Assembly: GCA_025201705.1 (NCBI GenBank)
Contig: MU617301.1
Span: 1-16,441, forward strand
Length of the DNA: 16,441 bases
From: Dissophora ornata
Taxonomy: Eukaryota; Mortierellomycota; Mortierellomycetes; Mortierellales; Mortierellaceae
Reading direction: 5' to 3'
The position numbers were made by a program, and so were the translations under genes. Positions 10,859 through 16,441 of this stretch are shown piece by piece; positions within the stretch are counted from its first letter, which is position 1; the number at the start of each line of letters is the position of its first letter. The notes under the pieces are model-generated. The model made no database searches and was not told the origin of the DNA. It saw only the letters and a program-made list of their open reading frames with translations.

Positions 10859-11645
10859 ATGTCGCGCATCATTCTCATTCCAGGTAACGGCAACGACAAT
10901 GTCGAAACCTCAATGTGGTACCCTTCGGTTGTCAACACTCTGGCGGACGCCAAGGACCGTAGGACAGGCCAACTGCTGTTCCCTGGAGGCGGGGTCCTAC
11001 GAACCTTCCCTGACCCCTACGACGCACACGAGGAGATCTGGATCAAGTTCATGGAGGACGATATGGAGATTGGAGAAGAGGATGTCGTCATCGGCCACAG
11101 CAGTGGGGCTGCTGCCATCATGAGGTACATCGAGACCAGAAAAGTCCGGGGCGTCGTGCTCGTGAGCGCATACAGTACTGACTTGGGGGATGCTTCAGAG
11201 GTATGTCTGACCAACAATGGTGAAACTGATCGTGGTTCAGAGGACATGTTCTTGGCCAAACCATCGAGTTAAGCCGCAATCAAATAACCCGTGTGCTGGA
11301 TAGAGGGAATCTGGCTATTTCAACCGCCCTTGGAACTGGGATGCCATCTCAGCCAACGCCAGCTGGATCACGCAATTCTGTATGTGCAACTGCACAAAGA
11401 AATCTGGGAAAGGCAACGTTTGAACTTTGCTCCTTTTGCTGAACTGGCAATGCAATCCATTTCTTCCACTGACTGTTGATATAGCAAGCCCAAGTGACAA
11501 GTTGGTCCCCATCGACGAGCAGCGTTTTGTCGCAAGTAAAATCGCTGGGGTCAACCACATTGAGCTCCCTGGTCGGGGCCATTTTATCCGCGATCGTGAA
11601 TTCCCAGAGCTGGTCGCCAACGTCATTCACAAGATGTGCTCCTAG
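10859..11645 (+). CDS. RBBP9: RBBP9-like alpha/beta serine hydrolase, 3 exons
   Basis: This is a small single-domain alpha/beta hydrolase of the RBBP9/YdeN family. The human member has serine (amino)peptidase activity; the fungal substrate is unknown. Exons are 10859-11200, 11304-11379 and 11485-11645, totalling 579 nt (192 aa), close to the 186 aa of human RBBP9. Introns are GTATGT...TAG with phases 0 and 1. An N-terminal strand and oxyanion region RIILIPGNGN leads into the nucleophile elbow GHSSG (S81). The family segment SGYFNRPWNWDAI opens exon 2. The acid is probably D144 in SPSDKLVPID and the catalytic histidine is H172 in GRGHF, so the full Ser-Asp-His triad is present. There is no signal peptide, so it is probably cytosolic. 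The ATG at 10859 directly precedes the first beta strand, supporting the start. Confidence 0.92.
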
Positions 11646-11864
11646 GATATATTTATCGATGCATGGTTGTCCTAGGACAGAATACAAAAGACTGAGGATA
11701 TTTCTGTTTTATTGTTCTTTTACAACTGAACAACGATATAAAGGAAAGGGAGTCAGAGCTCGCTCTCACTATCTGCCCCAAAGTTTTGCTGTGATTGTCA
11801 GAATGCCCATTTCAGTTCCAATACGCGCTGGTCCACTTCAGCCCTGCTTGTTTCCGCTACGTCC
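11646..11864. other. convergent 3' intergenic region
   Basis: The hydrolase gene (plus) and the YIPF6-like gene (minus) end towards each other here, 219 bp apart. The sequence is AT-rich near 11690-11730, as expected for overlapping 3' untranslated regions. I see no gene or repeat. Confidence 0.5.
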
Positions 11865-13121
11865 TTATGAGATGAGGATCATCCAGGCAATGATGAAGTA
11901 AAACAAGAATAGTGGGTACACACCAAGCGCACGTCGGTTGGCCAGATTCGAGTCCGAGAGGAATCCCAGCGACGCCCACGATGCCCATGCGAATGCAATG
12001 CCGGATAGTGGCAAGCGAATGTAAATGCTGCGTACGAATATCGAGACCACACTGACAAGTACCAATGGGAACAAACAGTATCCGATCACACATACACTCT
12101 GGAAGAACGATCTAAGCATCAATGGCCCAACGACAGAGAGGTTGAGCATATGTAGTAGTTGTAATTTCAAACTCAGAGTAGAAAAAGAATGGTCAGTGGA
12201 CATACACTCTTCCTCCGAGGAGCTTGGCGTTCACTGTGACGACCGCGGATCCCAACCAGACAATGATGAAAATCCAGGTGAAAACGGTGATCTTTTGATC
12301 CGGCTGTGCTCTCATACTCAAAACACTATTGTATTCAGAATCAAATACCCAAGGCGTTAGTCGACAATGTGCTTGTCAAGAAGGCGTGCGTAGAATTACA
12401 ATGCAATAAAAGACGTACATGGACAACGTGAGACACATTAAGAGTGGACCCCAGAGATCCCCTATCAAGGCAAATCAAAATCTATGGTTAGCCATCGTCA
12501 ACCATCACCCCTGTCCTACAGGATATGTTTCCCGAAAAGCCCGACGTGCTGTATCAATGCCTGAGTATCATACAATCTTTGAGGATGTCCTTGCGTCCCT
12601 TGGGATATAACACTTGTTGCAGCTTGGCTCCTACGTTTCGCAGATCACGGAGCTATGGAAACAAAAAAAAAAAGGAAATAAAGACTCGAGAGTGTGAGCG
12701 CTCCACTCACAGGAGATTGACGCGCTGAATCCCATCGACAATTGACATGAGTACATGTCGTAAAACATACAAGGGTCTCGGACACAGGCTCGTCCAGGGT
12801 ATCAATGCCGCCTCCCATCATTGCCTGACCGACGCCAAGCCCAGCGTCGCTCCCGATATTGCCACTGGTGTTGCTGCTGTTGCTGTTACCCTGGCTGCTC
12901 GACCCAATCGTCCCCGAGACCTTGGGCAAAGGGCTCTTGGCAGGGCTGAGGGGCTTTTGTCCGGGCAGGGGCACATCGTCAGGTTCGATCGAGGGCGAGT
13001 TCAAACGTTGAGGGATGTTGGTCTCGAATGGATTGTCGTACGTGTCAGAATATGATGTGGCCTCGATATAGCTGGGTGCTGCCGACAAAAAGTCATCTGG
13101 CTCGATGTGGTTGTTGCTCAT
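11865..13121 (-). CDS. YIPF6: YIPF6-like Yip1-domain Golgi membrane protein, 5 exons
   Basis: Yip1-domain family proteins are five-pass membrane proteins of the early secretory pathway and Golgi that associate with Rab GTPases. Exons on the minus strand are 13121-12771, 12652-12574, 12461-12419, 12325-12206 and 12111-11865, totalling 840 nt (279 aa); phases agree at every join. The N-terminal 115 residues are hydrophilic and Ser/Gly/Pro-rich (cytosolic tail) and end in the hallmark DTLDEPVSETL. Next is RDLRNVGAKLQQVLYP. Five hydrophobic spans follow, starting at DLWGPLLMCLTLS, TVFTWIFIIVWLG, FFQSVCVIGYCLFPL, LPLSGIAFAWASWASL and ALGVYPLFLFYFIIAWM, with NRRALGVYP before the last. The protein stops just after the fifth span, as in the family. 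Exon 3 is only 43 nt. The extended N-terminal tail makes it longer than human YIPF6 (236 aa). Fungal Yip4/Yip5 are the other possible names. Confidence 0.9.
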
Positions 13122-13403
13122 GGTTGCCTGTTTCAGTGTTGCTGTCGATGTGCGTTGTGTGTGCGCTGAGAAAACGAACGAGCAAAAAAGATGAAGAGGT
13201 CAGAATGATGCTCTAGAATGGGAAGGCAGCCAAGAGAATTAATACTCGAGGCTGAATGAGCCCCTTATTTCACATTTTTTCTCGAGGCACACGTTTCCTC
13301 TTATTGCACAGAGCTGGTGGTTGCATATGTGGGAAGACAAGCGAATTGACGTGTCATCAGCGCGCCACTCTAATCCAACGCGTTTCTTCAACCCAGAAAC
13401 GCC
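13122..13403. other. divergent spacer between the YIPF6-like gene and the Crinkler relics
   Basis: The YIPF6-like gene starts at 13121 going left and the Crinkler header ATG lies at 13404. The spacer should contain the YIPF6 promoter. An open frame from an ATG at 13256 runs into the header region but reads it in the wrong frame, so I do not regard it as the start. No recognised element is present. This spacer marks the change from intact core genes to broken accessory genes. Confidence 0.45.
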
Positions 13404-14005
13404 ATGACCTACGACCAACTAAACCTAGTCTGTCTTGTCAATGGAGAGCCTCTTTCGCGGGCATTCCCGATGACCATCCCATCTACGGAAACCATGGGTC
13501 ATCTCAGGGACCTCATCAAGACCAATTTTTGACCTCTGAACTCACACTTTGGCGTATCATTGTCCCCGTCACTGCTGCCCACATACACACGAAAACGTCC
13601 CTGGTCAATAAAGAAGAACTTTTACCAGTCATGCTTCTCGGAGATCCTCCTGCCAGGGTCAGTGAGAATACCCTACTACGATGTTCCGAGGGGCATCCAC
13701 GGTTCGACTATATTAATGGCCGGACGTTTATTCAAGCATCCATCTGCGATTTCACCACCCATAATGTTGGTACATCAAATATCGAGAAGCTTTCGAGCGT
13801 CCCGTCGTCAAACATACACATTCGTTTGATTACAAGAACCAAATCAGGAAGTGCCTGGACGGCGCATTTGGTCTACATCCATGGGGCACACGGCGAACCA
13901 AACCACACGGACAGAATCAAGGATTTTCCTGATGTACTACACGTTAACTTTGATGAGCTTCAAAAGAAGCTATTTGGAGATTTGATCGCACAGCAGGAAC
14001 TTTGA
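13404..14005 (+). pseudogene. broken Crinkler gene: ubiquitin-like header joined to a C-terminal nuclease-like module
   Basis: From the ATG at 13404 the frame reads LNLVCLVNGEPLSRAFPMTI and then PSTETMGHLRDLIKTNF, the start of the Crinkler (CRN/CR effector) header domain, and hits TGA at 13530-13532. The header continues in another frame from about 13526 with LTSELTLWRIIVPV, matching the conserved LTLWR block. Several residues expected between the two parts appear to be missing, so a small out-of-frame deletion is likely. The second frame runs to TGA at 14003-14005. Its later part has HPRFDYINGRTFIQAS and then VYIHG...PNH...FPDVLHV..DELQKKLF, which I associate with the distal nuclease-like module of long Mucoromycotan Crinklers. 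The NTPase that normally lies between header and tail is absent. An AATAAA follows the stop by about 22 bases. No splice pair I tried restores the header without removing LTLWR. Header assignment is firm; the tail is recognised from family resemblance and less certain. Confidence 0.7.
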
Positions 14006-14270
14006 TGCAGATTATCCACTTTAAGAAAATAAATCATGTACTCCAATTGTGAGAATGATCAGAATAAAGGCTACAATAAAACATGTAACTGCCACCACTC
14101 TCCCACTCCATCCCCATGGCCTTTGCCATCATCATTTATTCCCACATACCATTGTCTCCTCCGTCCAATAATCTTTACTCTTGCTCTCGCCTGTTCTGTT
14201 GCACCCCTCGTTTCTCTATCCTCACTCTGCCAGTGAATGTCGAGGAAAACTACCCTGGATGCAAGTGGCC
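14006..14270 (+). other. spacer with polyadenylation-like signals and pyrimidine-rich stretch
   Basis: AATAAA occurs at 14028-14033 and AATAAA-like hexamers recur to about 14080, consistent with a surviving 3' end for the preceding relic. From about 14090 to 14232 the plus strand is C/T-rich and ends in CTGCCAG at 14227-14233, which resembles a polypyrimidine tract and splice acceptor. The next relic becomes recognisable about 40 bases later, so the spacer may include a decayed intron. I see no gene of its own. Confidence 0.35.
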
Positions 14271-15895
14271 TCGAAAACACTCCGCCCGGTCCTGGCACCT
14301 ATACTATTTGCATTCCGGCACATTGCCAACGAGTCTACACAGAACAAGGTCTGTGTCTTGCCTTGCGGTACTGGCATGAGCTCAATTGAACCGACATGGT
14401 CTGGAGGCTCTGCTTCCGGTGCTAAGCTTTCCAAGGCGGAATACGAGGCAAGCAAGCTGTCAGGGATGGCGGTCGACTTTGCTGACTGGACGGATGTCGC
14501 GTCGATTTCGGCCTACTTGGAACGTCTTAGCAAAAGCCTGAACGATGACGCGAAAGCTCGACTAGCATGCTTAGTTCCACCGGAAGCGGTCTTAAGGCTC
14601 TATCGCGACTTGCGCGGCAGGTTCAGACCAATTATCTCGACAAGTAATCCAACAATCATTTTATTTGCTGTGAAAACCATCTATTTTCTTCATTATATCG
14701 ATACTAACCTACTACAAACTTTACTTATCCTAACCTTTCCCATTTAGTCGAAGATATTATCGAGACAGATGATCCACAAGCTTGGAAGCGGTGCATTCAG
14801 GACCGCGAGTATCGACTGACGACTGCCCATATTCCCAACAGCGACGGTGAGAGGGTAACGTCTCGAGGGAAACCTCTGTGGTGAATTAAGGCGATTCTTC
14901 AAACAAGCGAAGGACGACAGGGTCGCATTTGCTGACTACGAGACTGTCGAGACTTCTTTGAAGTTGGTAATGTCCGCATTGATGACTCAGGGCGGATATT
15001 TGGCATTCAAAGGAAAGGTGTCAAAGCTTGTGGAGACTGCATTCGGTCGGATCAAAATTATCGACGGCGAGTATCACACTACAATTAATGAGCCTTTTGC
15101 GCTCCGGGCGGCAGATAACTACTTCCAAAAGATGGATCCAAACTACACCAGGCTCCAAATTGAACTGATGGGGCGCAGTCCTACCGAAACATCCCGCGGG
15201 AAAGAATGGGAATTTGCCACCAAGTCAAATGGTCCGGGTTTTCAATGATGCAGTTGTCTCAAAGCTGCTTTTCCACAATGCAAACCCCTCTCACAGCATG
15301 TTTCTTCAAAAGGCCTCAGTAGTTGGATGGTCAGGCCGACATGTGGACTACAGGCAACTCCCGTTATAATGCCACCCGCTGTACTGACATTTTCCATGTA
15401 GTGATGCCACTTGAATTCTCATTATATTTTTTCACTATGCATTTCTTTTCGTTGTAACGACATTCTCATACAATCGCTTATAATGACACCTCCAAATATC
15501 TGTACAAAACATGTCATTATAACGGGAGTTGACTGTACCAGCTTCCAGGAGATGTCTATGGCAGATTTTCTGGAATCACATACCACGGGCAACTCTGAAT
15601 GCAATGGTCAACCTGTGGCTCCATTCTTCTACCCTGCTGAACGAATATCCGGCCCAGATATTGTCTTTGTTGTCCGATTCAAGGGCCCGGCATTGATTTC
15701 TGATCTCAGTTCTACTCCATCTCCTAGTCCTACAACATCTGACACTTATGTGCCCGTTTTCGTGCAAGTGAAGCTGTGCATGAAGCTATCCTCACATTCA
15801 TAGGCGATGTGCCTCTCACTCCGTTCATGTGTGAGTCTGCCGTCGGAGGATATTATTCTATCTCTGTTGTATATGACTGCACCGCAACAGGTTAA
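14271..15895 (+). pseudogene. degenerate Crinkler: NTPase C-terminal half plus REase-like nuclease tail
   Basis: The first exon frame (14271-14643) carries TLRPVLAPILFAFRHI, then CGTGMSS, then ARLACLVPPEAV and GRFRPI. These are hallmark blocks of the back half of the P-loop NTPase in long fungal CR-type Crinklers. A 104-bp intron (14644-14747, GTAATC...TTTAG with an upstream CTAAC) joins it in phase to IEDIIETDDPQAWKRCI. The frame then breaks near 14870-14872 (one extra A in GGGAAAC; stop TGA at 14882) and resumes as LCGELRRF. It continues to LVETAFGRIKIIDGEYHT and NEPFALRAADNYF. A second break lies near 15227-15229, again an extra A. A MITE follows at 15351-15535. The REase-like tail resumes with MSMADFLESH, SGPDIVFVVRF and VPVFVQVKL; the D of GPD and the Q-x-K fit a PD-(D/E)xK core. 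Another break near 15774 precedes GGYYSISVVYD and a stop at 15893-15895. The Walker A part and header are missing. It is surely non-functional unless the small indels are sequencing errors. Confidence 0.75.
15351..15535. mobile_element. 185-bp MITE with TA target duplication, Tc1/mariner-pogo-like
   Basis: The left end starts CAGGCAACTCCCGTTATAAT and the right end, read on the minus strand, starts CAGTCAACTCCCGTTATAAT. Over the first 24 bases the two ends differ at two positions, with 17 consecutive matches. The element is flanked on both sides by TA (15349-15350 and 15536-15537), the target duplication typical of the Tc1/mariner/pogo superfamily. It has no coding capacity and so would depend on a transposase encoded elsewhere. 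Inside, TTATAATGACACC at 15478-15490 and TTGTAACGACATT at 15452-15464 repeat the subterminal motif in direct orientation. It is inserted in the Crinkler relic between the NTPase and the nuclease tail, where the upstream reading frame runs straight into it. Confidence 0.85.
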
Positions 15896-16312
15896 AGAGA
15901 GTTAGTTTTTGTCCGTTGGTACCAGAAGTGTAAAGATGAGTTTCTACAGTATATGATGATCTCCAGAAACAGAATCTGACAGAGTAACAAAATCGTGTAG
16001 CGGTGCACTCGGAAGACTTTATTTTCAATGACGCAAAGGCTGATCTACAAAAGATGACTCTATGTACGGACTTGCTATCAGTCAATTCTCCCGACTGCCA
16101 CTGCAGCCTTGATAACAAAGCAAGCGATTATGCAGGGCGCGCCTCGAACATATTATGACCCATGGTTCTTCAACATGTTGTTACTTTCTCGATTTATTTC
16201 ACTTCCACCACCGGCATAGTATAATTCTAACTACATCATTACTAGACTATATGGCGTCTAGGCGGTGGTCAACTTCAGTATGGCCTCAATCGGATGCTTT
16301 CTTCTACCACTC
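15896..16312. other. no gene recognised
   Basis: This stretch between the Crinkler relic and the Sel1-repeat gene has many stops on both strands. An 86-codon minus-strand frame at 15858-16118 has unusual composition, overlaps the Crinkler tail and shows no recognisable motif, so I do not call it. The region may hold further decayed Crinkler C-terminal sequence and the 3' flank of the Sel1-repeat gene. Confidence 0.4.
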
Positions 16313-16441
16313 TCAAACCATCGAATAGATCAATGAAGCACCTTTGCCATGCTCCCTCATGGCACTTATGTTGAACTGTGCGCTAGCGTGTCCTTGGTTG
16401 GCGGCCTTCAGATACCACTCCATGGCCTTGGAATAGTCCTG
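16313..16441 (-). CDS. Sel1-like repeat protein, C-terminal fragment cut by the window edge
   Basis: Reading left from the window edge, the minus strand encodes DYSKAMEWYLKAA, then NQGHASAQFNI and MREHGKG, and stops at TGA 16313-16315. This is one complete Sel1-like repeat (a TPR-like helical hairpin with the A-x-x-W-Y-x-K-A-A and G-x-x-x-A-x-x-x-I signatures) plus the start of its loop. Such repeats usually occur in arrays in adaptor proteins. The canonical YE in the second helix reads RE here, and the repeat ends abruptly in ASLIYSMV, so the array may be truncated or continue past a small unrecognised intron. The upstream part lies outside the window, so whether the gene is intact cannot be told. 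Confidence 0.75.
   Translation of the reverse strand, partial: QDYSKAMEWYLKAANQGHASAQFNISAMREHGKGASLIYSMV

Noticed and set aside
13256..13520. upstream start giving a continuous 249-codon frame into the Crinkler tail
   Set aside because: This frame reads the conserved header (13404-13530) out of frame; the header is recognisable only from the ATG at 13404.
15858..16118. 86-codon minus-strand open frame
   Set aside because: It overlaps the end of the Crinkler relic, has cysteine/serine/arginine-rich shadow-like composition and no family resemblance.
16281..16345. a 32-base GTGC...GAGAG intron extending the Sel1 protein with VVEESIRLRPY
   Set aside because: The implied intron would be shorter than any other in the window and lacks a clear branch or pyrimidine tract.
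1..16441. tRNA, rRNA, CRISPR array, bacterial operon or prophage features
   Set aside because: None was visible; the intron-rich eukaryotic gene structure makes the bacterial feature types inapplicable.

Overview
This is a eukaryotic, almost certainly fungal, nuclear window. Genes carry short GT...AG introns (about 90-170 bp) with phase-consistent joins, there are long A/T homopolymers between genes, and the proteins are eukaryotic cell-cycle, nuclear-pore and Golgi proteins. Remains of Crinkler (CRN/CR) effector-like genes with a ubiquitin-like header, an NTPase and a restriction-endonuclease-like tail, next to a Sel1-repeat gene, point to Mucoromycota. Mortierellomycotina is my best guess, as an inference from family resemblance only.

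Core half (about 0.2-13.1 kb). Four intact genes can be spliced by eye into continuous frames. On the minus strand, a CDC6-type replication-licensing ATPase (176-2646, 4 exons, 699 aa) is followed upstream by a giant inner-ring nucleoporin of the Nup192/Nup205 family (3438-10416, 7 exons, 2124 aa) with an unexpected cluster of FG dipeptides near its C-terminus. A divergent promoter of about 440 bp separates NUP192 from a plus-strand RBBP9-like serine hydrolase (10859-11645, 3 exons, 192 aa). That gene converges on a minus-strand YIPF6-like Golgi membrane protein (11865-13121, 5 exons, 279 aa).

Accessory half (about 13.4-16.4 kb). Character changes sharply to broken genes. A plus-strand Crinkler header (13404) is frameshifted and joined almost directly to a C-terminal nuclease-like module (ends 14005), with no NTPase between. 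Next comes a second Crinkler relic (about 14271-15895) with the back half of an NTPase, an intron whose splice sites are still usable, several frame breaks and a REase-like tail. A 185-bp MITE with 24-bp terminal inverted repeats and TA target duplications sits between the NTPase and nuclease parts. The window ends inside a minus-strand Sel1-like repeat gene.

The core genes are unrelated housekeeping neighbours rather than a pathway. The most interesting items are the FG cluster in a scaffold nucleoporin, the header-plus-tail Crinkler architecture, the MITE in a dying Crinkler, and the phospho-degron/KEN-box array in CDC6. All gene models are manual splicing without transcript evidence.
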